The notes under the pieces: model-generated
Told to the model about the DNA's origin: nothing
What the model saw: the letters and a program-made list of their open reading frames with translations, nothing else
Database searches by the model: none
Program-made: the position numbers and the translations under genes
In this document: positions 19,059 to 24,865 of the stretch, piece by piece
Position numbering within the stretch: position 1 is the first letter of the stretch
How the letters are laid out: the number at the start of each line of letters is the position of its first letter
From: Deinococcus koreensis
GTDB taxonomy: Bacteria > Deinococcota > Deinococci > Deinococcales > Deinococcaceae
Reading direction: 5' to 3'
Assembly: GCF_002901445.1 (NCBI RefSeq)
Contig: NZ_PPPD01000001.1
Location: 2,796,501-2,860,500 of the forward strand
Length of the DNA stretch: 64,000 nucleotides

Positions 19059-20705
19059 CTACAGCTCTCCCCGCGCGAAGCCCGCCATCACGCCCGGCGC
19101 GGCCGAGTCGAAGCCCACGACGTCCAGCATGTCGGCCCGGTCGGGGTCAGCGATGGTGAACCCGGTGGCGGTCATGCCCACCACGATCAGGCGTGCGCCT
19201 ATGCCCATCGTCTGGCGGTACCGATCCAGCGCCACCGTCGGGTGGACATCCCCGGCCCAGGTCTCGTTGTCGGTGTAGACCACGAAGGTATCGACCGCAA
19301 GCCCGTGCTTCGCCGCCCAGAGCATCGGCAGGGCGCAGTCGGTGCCGCCCATCGGGATCTTCTGCATGGCGCCCACCACATCGTCCAGGCGCTGCCGGGG
19401 GCTGATGGTCAGCGGGGTCAGGCCGGGGGTGCCGCCGCCCCAGCGTCCGCCGTAGCCCCCGCCCGCCGCGCTGAAAGCCAGCGCCGAATAGGCGCTCTCC
19501 GTGCGGGCCGTGACCAGCGCCATCGCGGCCGTGCCCAGCAGCGGGGTCAGCCCCGGCACGCCGCCCACCGTGCCCACCCCCATGCTGCCCGAGACGTCCA
19601 GTCCCAGCAGGAAGCGCTTCCCGGCCGGCTGCACCGCCCCGAAGGCCAGGTAGAAGGCGTCCTGCAGCGCATCGACCACCTGAGGCACGGGCACCCACTC
19701 GCCCTTTCCCTTCACGCCGCGTCCTTGCGCGTACACCAGATGGGCCTTCAGGGCGTCCAGCGGGTGTACGCGCCCACGCTTCAGCGCGTCGGGGTCGGTC
19801 ACCCGCTCCACGACCGCGCGCACGACCTCGCGGTCATTCGTGCTGAGCACGCCCACGCGCCCCAGGTTGCCCAGGTTCCGCAGCAGCCAGGTCAGGCCGT
19901 TCGTCTCCATGGCGGCGCGGTAGACCTCAGCCCCGCGCAGGTGGGTCGGCACAGCCTCGATGGGCAGGCCATAGCCGCGCATCAGGGTCGCCGCGCCTCT
20001 ATCGGTGGTCACGCTCTGCGCCAGCAGGTGACCCTCGATCACGCGCAGGGCGGGCTCGGTCAGCTCGCCCACGTCTGGCAGCACGCCGTCCACCATGAAC
20101 TTCAGCACCGCGTTGCGGCCCGCGTCCGTGGTCTTCGGGTGGGCCTTGCGAAGCGCGTCGGCTTGAGCCCAGCCGTCACGGGCCTTGAACTTCACGGCCC
20201 ACAGCGCCAGCCTGTCCAGCGGCGCGTTCTCGTACACGCGCGCCACGCCCTGACGGGTCAGGCGACCCCAGCCGCCCAGCGCGTCCGCGAAGGCCAGGAA
20301 GTGCAGCAGCATGGTGCCGGTGCGCGCGACCTCGGGCAGGGCGTCCCAGGCGGCCTTGCGGTGCGTGGCCTCCGGCGCCGTCTTGGCGATCAGCGCCAGC
20401 ACGAGCAGCGCCGGGTCAGGTCGGGGCGCGCGGCCCATCCGCACGACGTCCAGCGTCACGCGCAGCGCCGCACCCGCGTCGAGGAGCACGAAGGTCTTGA
20501 CGAACTCCGAGGCCTGCAGGGTGTGCCCCCGCTCGCTCGCGTAGAAGGTGCCGCCGTCGGTGCCCAGAACCAGGAAGCGCGTCAGACGCGCCTCGTCGGA
20601 CAGCGCATACACATACCCGCCCGCGTGGTTGGCGACCTGGCGCGGGTCGAGCCGCTCGGTCTGGTTGCGCTTCAAAGGCGTGATGGCGTTCAGGTAGTTC
20701 TTCAT
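19059..20705 (-). CDS. rsr: Rsr, bacterial Ro60 orthologue (TROVE domain RNA-binding protein)
   Basis: 548 aa from the ATG at 20705, which has AAGGAGG upstream; the frame extending to 21044 runs into tRNA genes. TROVE HEAT-repeat ring at residues about 15-360 (starts MKNYLNAITPLKRNQ), then a von Willebrand A domain with an intact MIDAS: LLGLDVSGSMG (DxSxS), MGGTDCALPM and VVYTDNETW. In D. radiodurans Rsr binds Y RNAs and works with exonucleases in rRNA maturation and decay after stress and UV. Here it is the last gene after a 13-member tRNA/tRNA-like array on the same strand, which is unusual and points to tRNA or tRNA-mimic substrates or partners. Confidence 0.95.
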   Translation of the reverse strand: MKNYLNAITPLKRNQTERLDPRQVANHAGGYVYALSDEARLTRFLVLGTDGGTFYASERGHTLQASEFVKTFVLLDAGAALRVTLDVVRMGRAPRPDPALLVLALIAKTAPEATHRKAAWDALPEVARTGTMLLHFLAFADALGGWGRLTRQGVARVYENAPLDRLALWAVKFKARDGWAQADALRKAHPKTTDAGRNAVLKFMVDGVLPDVGELTEPALRVIEGHLLAQSVTTDRGAATLMRGYGLPIEAVPTHLRGAEVYRAAMETNGLTWLLRNLGNLGRVGVLSTNDREVVRAVVERVTDPDALKRGRVHPLDALKAHLVYAQGRGVKGKGEWVPVPQVVDALQDAFYLAFGAVQPAGKRFLLGLDVSGSMGVGTVGGVPGLTPLLGTAAMALVTARTESAYSALAFSAAGGGYGGRWGGGTPGLTPLTISPRQRLDDVVGAMQKIPMGGTDCALPMLWAAKHGLAVDTFVVYTDNETWAGDVHPTVALDRYRQTMGIGARLIVVGMTATGFTIADPDRADMLDVVGFDSAAPGVMAGFARGEL

Positions 20706-20748
20706 GGGGTCGGCCCTCCTTTTCAACGGGGCGAGTGCATGGCGCTCT

Positions 20749-20801
20749 GGGCTCACAGCCCTCCCGGAGTCGCCGGGTGCGAAGGGGCGCGAGGGTGCGC
20801 C
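20749..20801 (-). promoter_or_regulatory. Three-hairpin leader between the tRNA array and rsr
   Basis: Reading toward rsr: GGCGC/GCGCC (20786-20801), CCCGG/CCGGG (20763-20777) and GGGCT/AGCCC (20749-20761), each a perfect 5-bp stem with a 3- to 6-nt loop. None has a U-run. They begin only 3 nt after the CCA end of the last tRNA-like gene, so array and rsr may share a transcript with this as processing or stability leader. Confidence 0.45.
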
Positions 20802-20804
20802 AGG

Positions 20805-20879
20805 TGGTGAAACGGGCAGGATTCGAACCTGCTCCTGCTGGGCTTCAGCCAGCCGCTCTGCCAATTGAGCTACCGGAAC
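20805..20879 (-). tRNA. tRNA-like, Phe anticodon (GAA), mispaired acceptor stem
   Basis: 75 nt with encoded CCA. D arm GCTC/GAGC, anticodon arm GCTGG/CCAGC with loop CTGAAGC (anticodon GAA), 4-nt variable loop and T arm GCAGG/CCTGC with TTCGAAT are all good. The acceptor GTTCCGG/CCGTTTC has three central mismatches (T-T, T-T, C-T), so this is either a decayed tRNA-Phe, an edited one or a tRNA mimic. Confidence 0.75.
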
Positions 20880-20883
20880 ATGA

Positions 20884-20959
20884 TGGGGAGAGTGGCAGAA
20901 ATCGAACCTATGACCTCCGCCTTCACAGGGCGGCGTGCAGCCTTTACACCACGCTCTCC
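20884..20959 (-). tRNA. tRNA-His (GTG)
   Basis: 76 nt including the G at position -1. Anticodon arm CCGCC/GGCGG with loop CTGTGAA. The histidine identity pair G-1 : C73 is present, and CCA is encoded. Acceptor GAGAGCG/CACTCTC has one C-A mismatch and the T stem is weak (ATAGG/TCTGC). It lies 4 nt upstream of the Phe-like gene. Confidence 0.8.
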
Positions 20960-21014
20960 GTACAGTTGATGTTCTTCCCCGCGCCGGTTTCTGGCCTCCT
21001 TGTCGCGGTCTGTG

Positions 21015-21162
21015 TGGTGGACAAGGGGAGATTCGAACTCCCAATCTTCCCCGTGCAACTCTGAGCGGATCAGCCTACGTGTATGACATGCAAGAGAGGC
21101 GAGGGGCCGTCCCCGAGCCTGTGGCCCCGTTGGGGACGCGCTGCCAATTGCGCTACAAGCCC
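21015..21162 (-). tRNA. Interrupted tRNA-Ala (TGC) with a ~72-nt insertion in the anticodon loop
   Basis: 148 nt. 5' part: GGGCTTG, TA, D arm GCGC/GCGC, and the 5' anticodon strand TCCCC. 3' part: GTTGCAC loop end, GGGGA (pairs TCCCC), T arm GGGAG/CTCCC, CTTGTCC, A73, CCA. The acceptor keeps the alanine identity pair G3-T70 but has two T-T mismatches. Removing about 21060-21131 gives a 76-nt tRNA with anticodon TGC; the exact junction is ambiguous by a base or so. The insert folds by itself (CGTCCCC/GGGGACG or GGGGCC/GGCCCC). No group I core is possible at this size. Confidence 0.65.
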
Positions 21163-21165
21163 AGG

Positions 21166-21240
21166 TGGTCTGGACGGCAAGGGTCGAACCTGCGACCTCC
21201 TGATCCCACTTCAGGTGTGCATCCGCTGCACTACGTCCAG
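21166..21240 (-). tRNA. tRNA-Pro (TGG) lacking T33
   Basis: 75 nt, encoded CCA. Perfect acceptor CTGGACG/CGTCCAG, D arm GTGC/GCAC, perfect anticodon stem CCTGA/TCAGG, T arm GCAGG/CTTGC with TTCGACC. The anticodon loop is AGTGGGA, so position 33 is G instead of the near-universal U, which should disturb the U-turn. It ends 3 nt before the interrupted tRNA-Ala. Confidence 0.85.
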
Positions 21241-21246
21241 AGAGTG

Positions 21247-21281
21247 GTCATGAACAGCCGTGCGGTTCGGCCTTTCATGAC
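21247..21281 (-). ncRNA. Spacer hairpin between tRNA-Pro and tRNA-Asn
   Basis: GTCATGAA / TTCATGAC outer stem (8 bp) and GCCG/CGGC inner stem (4 bp) fill most of this 47-nt spacer. Could be a processing signal; no promoter or terminator features. Confidence 0.4.
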
Positions 21282-21287
21282 TGGGGG

Positions 21288-21362
21288 TGGCTCCGGGAGC
21301 ACGGATCGAACGTGCGACGTCCTGCTTAACAGGCAGGCGCTCTGCCACTGAGCTATCCCGGA
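21288..21362 (-). tRNA. tRNA-Asn (GTT)
   Basis: 75 nt, fully canonical: acceptor TCCGGGA/TCCCGGA (7/7), D arm GCTC/GAGC, anticodon arm CCTGC/GCAGG with loop CTGTTAA, variable ACGTC, T arm GCACG/CGTGC with TTCGATC, G73 and encoded CCA. A second, interrupted Asn-GTT gene lies at 21625-21757. Confidence 0.95.
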
Positions 21363-21366
21363 ATAG

Positions 21367-21442
21367 TGGTGAACCGGACAGGAGTTGAACCTGTGGCCTC
21401 CCCGTTCGTAGCAGGGCGCTCCTCCAGCTGAGCTACCGGTTC
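21367..21442 (-). tRNA. tRNA-Arg (ACG)
   Basis: 76 nt, canonical: acceptor GAACCGG/CCGGTTC, D arm GCTC/GAGC, anticodon arm CCCTG/CGGGG with loop CTACGAA, T arm ACAGG/CCTGT with TTCAACT, A73, encoded CCA. It is 4 nt from tRNA-Asn and 1 nt from the interrupted tRNA-Arg upstream. Confidence 0.94.
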
Positions 21443-21443
21443 A

Positions 21444-21580
21444 TGGGGGAACGGGTGGGACTCGAACCCACGACCTCTCGATCCGCAGTCGATAAGCCTT
21501 CACCAGCGGCCCTGTACCGTTTAACAGCAGGGCGAAGGATCGGGAAGGCAAAAGTGCTCTCACCACTGAGCTACCGTGCC
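21444..21580 (-). tRNA. Interrupted tRNA-Arg (GCG) with a 61-nt insertion at position 28/29
   Basis: 137 nt. Exon 1 (21580-21553) has GGCACGG, TA, D arm GCTC/GAGC, A26 and CT; exon 2 (21491-21444) has CGA, loop CTGCGGA, TCGAG, AGGTC, T arm GTGGG/CCCAC, CCGTTCC, C73, CCA. Joining CT to CGA yields CTCGA, a perfect partner for TCGAG, and the acceptor pairs 6/7 across the insert. The 61-nt insert (21492-21552) forms GCCTTC/GAAGGC and CCTG/CAGG (13-nt loop), followed by GGGCCG. Confidence 0.75.
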
Positions 21581-21624
21581 ATGGGGTGTTGAAGGCAGCC
21601 AACCGTGCCGACATATCAGAAGAA

Positions 21625-21757
21625 GCGGCGGGGCGGGAGTCGAACCCGCGTCCTGGCCATTAACAGTGGTAACTTTCGCACTTCGGCCCGCAATGCAGTG
21701 CATCAGGACAAGGGACGTGGAAAGCGGTTTCCTGCTCTACCGCTGAGCTACCCGCCG
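21625..21757 (-). tRNA. Interrupted tRNA-Asn (GTT) with a 61-nt insertion at position 28/29, no encoded CCA
   Basis: 133 nt to position 73. Exon 1 (21757-21731): CGGCGGG, TA, D arm GCTC/GAGC, A26, GG. Exon 2 (21669-21625): CCA, loop CTGTTAA, TGGCC, AGGAC, T arm GCGGG/CCCGC, CCCGCCG, C73. Joining GG to CCA gives GGCCA, perfect against TGGCC, and the acceptor pairs 7/7. The 61-nt insert (21670-21730) has GCTTTC/GAAAGT and CCTG/CGGG with a 13-nt loop, then GGGCCG. The 3' end reads CTTC, not CCA. Confidence 0.75.
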
Positions 21758-21761
21758 CGTG

Positions 21762-21847
21762 TGGTGGATGGGGTGAGAATTGAACTCACTTGCCCGCAGG
21801 CAAACGATTTACAGTCGTCCGCGACTCGCCGTCTTCGCCGCCCATCC
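21762..21847 (-). tRNA. tRNA-Tyr (GTA), class II
   Basis: 86 nt: acceptor GGATGGG/CCCATCC, D arm GCGA/TCGC, anticodon arm GACGA/TCGTT with loop CTGTAAA, a long variable arm (TGCCTGCGGGCA) as expected for bacterial Tyr, T arm GTGAG/CTCAC with TTCAATT, A73 and encoded CCA. Confidence 0.94.
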
Positions 21848-22025
21848 AGAAGTTCGTGTCTGCATGGGAAGGGGATATCGGGCCTGTTTTAAACCTCGCC
21901 AGAGGAACGGGCACCGCAGATCACGACCGGCTCGCCTAGCATGGTTCAATTGTGTGCGCTGAGCGGGGGTGGGGTGCTGGAGTGCCTTGTTCATCCGTCT
22001 ACCTCTGGTCGTAGATTCGTGGAAC
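21848..22025 (-). other. 178-nt spacer inside the tRNA array
   Basis: No T-loop motif, so no further tRNA is seen. The minus strand has a small CCTC/GAGG hairpin followed by TTTAAAAC and a TCTAC/GTAGA hairpin. A terminator or promoter inside the array could lie here, but neither is clear. Confidence 0.35.
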
Positions 22026-22103
22026 TGGTACTCCGAGTGAGATTTGAACTCACACTGCCACGCTTCTGAGGGGTGTTCCTCTACCGAGTTGGGATACCGG
22101 AGT
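22026..22103 (-). tRNA. tRNA-like, Leu anticodon (CAG) but short variable loop
   Basis: 78 nt, encoded CCA. Acceptor ACTCCGG/TCGGAGT pairs fully (one wobble) and T arm GTGAG/CTCAC is perfect. The D stem has one mismatch, the anticodon stem CACCC/GCGTG has a C-C mismatch, and the loop CTCAGAA reads CAG. Bacterial tRNA-Leu normally has a long variable arm; here it is 5 nt (GCAGT). Function in translation is doubtful. Confidence 0.7.
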
Positions 22104-22104
22104 G

Positions 22105-22179
22105 TGGAGCAGGCTGGACGGAATTGCACCGCCGTCACCCGACGGTTGCCGGGCATCTTGCTGACTAGAAGAAGCCTGC
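22105..22179 (-). ncRNA. Degenerate tRNA-like element, anticodon unresolved
   Basis: 75 nt, ends in CCA. Acceptor GCAGGCT/AGCCTGC is perfect, a TCTT/AAGA D-like stem and a GGCGG/CCGTC T-like stem are present, but there is an extra base before the 3' acceptor strand, the central hairpin (CCCG/CGGG) has an 8-nt loop, and the T loop is TGCAATT (G55). Flanked by tRNA-like genes at 1-nt spacing on both sides. Confidence 0.6.
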
Positions 22180-22180
22180 A

Positions 22181-22255
22181 TGGGGCAGATAAGTGGACTT
22201 GCACCACCGTCTTCCCGCAGACAACGGGGCGTCCTGGCCGCTGAACGATGAAATC
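22181..22255 (-). tRNA. tRNA-like, Asp anticodon (GTC), mismatched acceptor
   Basis: 75 nt, ends in CCA. D arm GTTC/GGAC and an anticodon arm CCCCG/CGGGA (four of five pairs) with loop TTGTCTG (anticodon GTC) fit tRNA-Asp; the T stem is GGTGG/CCACT with loop TGCAAGT (G55). The acceptor strands GATTTCA and TATCTGC barely pair. The 5' half resembles that of the tRNA-Glu next door (GCTTTCA), as if duplicated and diverged. Confidence 0.65.
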
Positions 22256-22274
22256 GTCCTCCATGACGGAGGGG

Positions 22275-22349
22275 TGGTACTTCCAGCCGGGGTTGAACCG
22301 GCGTTACCTGAGTGAAAGTCAGGCGTCCTGACCATTGGACGATGAAAGC
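22275..22349 (-). tRNA. tRNA-Glu (TTC)
   Basis: 75 nt: acceptor GCTTTCA/TGGAAGT pairs completely with two wobbles, D arm GTCC/GGAC, anticodon arm CCTGA/TCAGG with loop CTTTCAC, T arm GCCGG/CCGGC with TTCAACC, A73 and encoded CCA. First gene of the array. Confidence 0.9.
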
Positions 22350-22412
22350 GTACGGCGCTGCGGTGAAGAAGGTCGGGCAAGTGTGCCGCTCAGGGAGGTT
22401 GACCTTTCCGAG

Positions 22413-22462
22413 GGTAACCCTGGACGTTCGGCCCGGCCGGCAAGAACGGTGTCGTCCTTACC
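22413..22462 (-). ncRNA. Bulged hairpin upstream of the array, possible Y RNA or leader
   Basis: GGTAA/TTACC and GGACG/CGTCC stack in one stem interrupted by a 4-nt bulge on the 3' side, enclosing a GC-rich loop with GTTC/GAAC. A Ro-binding Y RNA near rsr would be expected in this genus and has a bulged terminal helix, but I cannot match a Y RNA consensus here; it might equally be the array leader. Confidence 0.25.
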
Positions 22463-22583
22463 TGTGCCCGAGTGTAGGGGAGAGGGTGTGCAGGCCACAT
22501 TCGCCGGATGGCGCATGGGTGCTGTAGGCCAAACGGCGAGGGCCGGAGCGTGTCTCCCCCGGCCCCCGGTGTTCCTCCCGCCC

Positions 22584-24200
22584 CTACTCCAGCGTCACGA
22601 GGTAGTCGTACAAGTCCGGCCCGCCCGCGTGGGCCTCGATCTCGACCATCGGGAACTCGGCGCCGATGCGCCCGGCCAGCGCGTCCAGATCGGCCTGGGT
22701 CTTCTGCGGCCCGCCGAAGATGGTGATGATCTCCTGGCCGGAGTAGGCCTTGTTCAGCATCTGCATCACGCTGTCCTCGGGCTTGCCGCCGGCCTGCACC
22801 AGTTCGTCGTCGCGCAGGCCGATCACGTCGCCTTCCTGGATCGCCAGCGTGACGCCCTCCCTGGTCGTGATGTTGGTCGTGCGGCTGGCGCGCGTGACCT
22901 CGAAGGTGGTCACGTTGTTCGCCCCGACCGTCATGGCGTCCTTCAGCTCCTCGGCGTCGGTGCCCTGCTGGAAGGCGAGCGCCGCGCCGATGCCCTGGCC
23001 GAGCGTCTTCGTGGGAATCACGACCGCGCGCCCCTCCATCAGCTCCATGGCCTTCTCGGCGGCCATCAGCACGTTCTTGTTGTTCGGCAGCACGATGACC
23101 TTCTCGGCGCTCACGCTCCGCACCGCGTCCACGATGTCCTGCACAGAGGGGTTGGCGGTCTGCCCGCCCGACACGATGCGCGCGCCCAGCGAGCGGAACA
23201 GCTTGACCAGCCCGTACCCGTTCGCCACCGCGACCAGCCCCGACGGCGGCACCTCCTCCTCGGCTTTCGCGGCGGCGCCGGCCATGCCCAGGATTTCGGT
23301 GTGCTGCTCGGACATGTCCTCGACCTTGGTCTTGAGCATCTTGCCGTAGCGGCCCACAGTGGCGAGCAACTGGTCGGGCTCGTTGGTGTGGATGTGGCCC
23401 TTCACGTAGCCTTCGGCGCCCACGACCAGCAGGCTGTCCCCGAAGGGCGTGACCAGCTCGCGGATTTCCTCGATGGGCCGGGTCGCCCCCGACATCAGGA
23501 ACTCGGTGCAGAAACCGAATTCCTCGGTCTCGAACTGCTGCTGGGCGTAGGCCGTGATCTCGGGCGCGGGCGGCAGCGCCTCGCCGCGCAGCTGCGCCAG
23601 CATCCCCTGCACGATGTACAGGTAGCCCTGCCCGCCGGAGTCGATCACGCCGGCCTGCTTGAGTGCCGGCAGCATGTCCGGAGTTTTATCCAGATACTCC
23701 TGGCCTTTAAAGAGCGCCGCCTCCAGCACGGCCTCCACCGTCTCGCCCCGGGCGCCCTCGGCCACGCCGCGCGCCACGGTCAGGATGGTGCCCTCGACCG
23801 GCTTCATGACCGCGCCGTAGCCGGACTTCTGCGCCGCCTGGAAGGCCCGGATCAGCCCGGCCGCGTCCACCTCGGCGGCGTCGCGGATCGTTTCCGCGAA
23901 GCCCTTGAGGAGCTGCGAGAGGATCACGCCGGAGTTGCCCCGCGCGCCCAGCAGCGCGCCGTAGGAGATCGCGCGGGCCACGCTGGGCATGGAGGTCTGC
24001 TCGCAGGTGTCCAGCTCGCGGCGCACCGACTGCATGGTCAGGTGCATGTTGGTGCCGGTGTCGCCGTCGGGCACCGGGTAGACGTTCAGGGCGTTGACCT
24101 GCTCGCGGTACACGCCCAGCCAGTCGGTGGCGTAGCGGAGCATGCCGGCCAGATCGGCGGGCTTGAGGTTGCCGTGCGCGGAGGGTCTGGGATCAGACAC
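22584..24200 (-). CDS. fakA: FakA/YloV-type DAK-domain kinase
   Basis: 538 aa. N-terminal DhaL-like nucleotide-binding domain (about 10-200) with NVYPVPDGDTGTNMHLT and GARGNSGVILSQ; middle and C-terminal domain of the YloV/DegV-partner type (VVIPTKTLGQGIGAALAF). In Firmicutes FakA phosphorylates FakB-bound fatty acids for entry into phospholipid synthesis. Its start overlaps the asp23-like gene by 8 nt, the classic YloU-YloV pair. No fakB (DegV) gene is in the window. Confidence 0.9.
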   Translation of the reverse strand: MSDPRPSAHGNLKPADLAGMLRYATDWLGVYREQVNALNVYPVPDGDTGTNMHLTMQSVRRELDTCEQTSMPSVARAISYGALLGARGNSGVILSQLLKGFAETIRDAAEVDAAGLIRAFQAAQKSGYGAVMKPVEGTILTVARGVAEGARGETVEAVLEAALFKGQEYLDKTPDMLPALKQAGVIDSGGQGYLYIVQGMLAQLRGEALPPAPEITAYAQQQFETEEFGFCTEFLMSGATRPIEEIRELVTPFGDSLLVVGAEGYVKGHIHTNEPDQLLATVGRYGKMLKTKVEDMSEQHTEILGMAGAAAKAEEEVPPSGLVAVANGYGLVKLFRSLGARIVSGGQTANPSVQDIVDAVRSVSAEKVIVLPNNKNVLMAAEKAMELMEGRAVVIPTKTLGQGIGAALAFQQGTDAEELKDAMTVGANNVTTFEVTRASRTTNITTREGVTLAIQEGDVIGLRDDELVQAGGKPEDSVMQMLNKAYSGQEIITIFGGPQKTQADLDALAGRIGAEFPMVEIEAHAGGPDLYDYLVTLE

Positions 24201-24525
24201 GCTGTACCCCCACCGCGTGGATGCGCGTGGCGCTGAGTTCGATGCCCGCCTGGGTCTTCACGGTATGCGTGACCCGGTCGACGATGTTCTGCGCCACGGT
24301 GGGAATGCTGACCCCGTAGGCGGCCACGATGTACAGGTCGGCGGTGTACCTGCCGCCCTCCCGGCCGATCACCACGCCGTCGCTGGCGTTCGCACGCCCC
24401 AGCACCCGGCTGATGCCTTCCTTGAGGTTCGCGGGGGCCATGCCCACCACGCCAGGAATTTCGTGGGCGCTCAGCCCGATAAGCGAGGCCAGGGCCGCCT
24501 CGGTGATTTGAATGGAGCCAGTCAC
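24193..24525 (-). CDS. Asp23/Gls24 family envelope stress protein (YloU-like)
   Basis: 110 aa from the GTG at 24525 (VTGSIQITEAALASLIG); the frame upstream to 24741 has no family similarity. Typical Asp23 features are IPGVVGMAPANLKEG, VAAYGVSIPTVAQNI and VGVQRV. A consensus TATACT lies 10 nt before the GTG with no Shine-Dalgarno sequence, so the mRNA is probably leaderless or nearly so. It forms an operon with fakA. Confidence 0.9.
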   Translation of the reverse strand: MTGSIQITEAALASLIGLSAHEIPGVVGMAPANLKEGISRVLGRANASDGVVIGREGGRYTADLYIVAAYGVSIPTVAQNIVDRVTHTVKTQAGIELSATRIHAVGVQRV

Positions 24526-24535
24526 AGTAAAGGTG

Positions 24536-24541
24536 AGTATA
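24536..24541 (-). promoter_or_regulatory. -10 box TATACT of asp23-fakA
   Basis: Perfect TATACT on the minus strand, 10 nt upstream of the GTG; transcription would start 0-4 nt before the start codon. No good -35 seen. Confidence 0.6.
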
Positions 24542-24865
24542 AGGGAGCGGTCGGCAGGTTCACGGGCAGGGGGCCGGTGGGGGAGGGAATCCGGCCTGTT
24601 CCTGGCACCGGCAGAGGGGTTGGCGCTGCAGGCGGCCCCTCTCCATCGGCGCCAGCTTTCCCCGGTGAAAGATGGCAAGGGCGTTCCGGACGTGCTTTCC
24701 CCTCTCAGACGGCTCGTGGAGTGGCTCGGCACAGAGGTCATCCCTGTGCGGGTCGCTCGCCCCTGCCCAACCAGCCGTAGATCGTCTGGGGCCTCTTCCC
24801 CCGATCACGATCCACGCGGCCCTACTCGTCTCTCTGCTTGTCCGGCGCTGTGCCCCGCTCGCCCT
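24542..24865. other. Intergenic stretch, no supported gene
   Basis: About 320 bp between the asp23 promoter and the end of the ParB-fold gene. Frames read through it without start signals or recognisable products. No terminator with a T-run was found for the ParB-fold gene. Confidence 0.45.

Noticed and set aside
21015..21757. Group I introns in the interrupted tRNAs
   Set aside because: At 61-72 nt the insertions are far too short for a group I catalytic core, and two are not in the anticodon loop.
21605..21892. Small open frames across the tRNA array
   Set aside because: They overlap tRNA genes and read translated tRNA complements; not proteins.
20805..22349. Prophage or integrative element carrying a tRNA array
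   Set aside because: No integrase, att-like repeat or phage gene is seen, and flanking genes (rsr, fakA) are chromosomal.
22335..24236. 633-aa plus-strand open frame
   Set aside because: Antisense to fakA, with the same shadow-frame composition and no family features.
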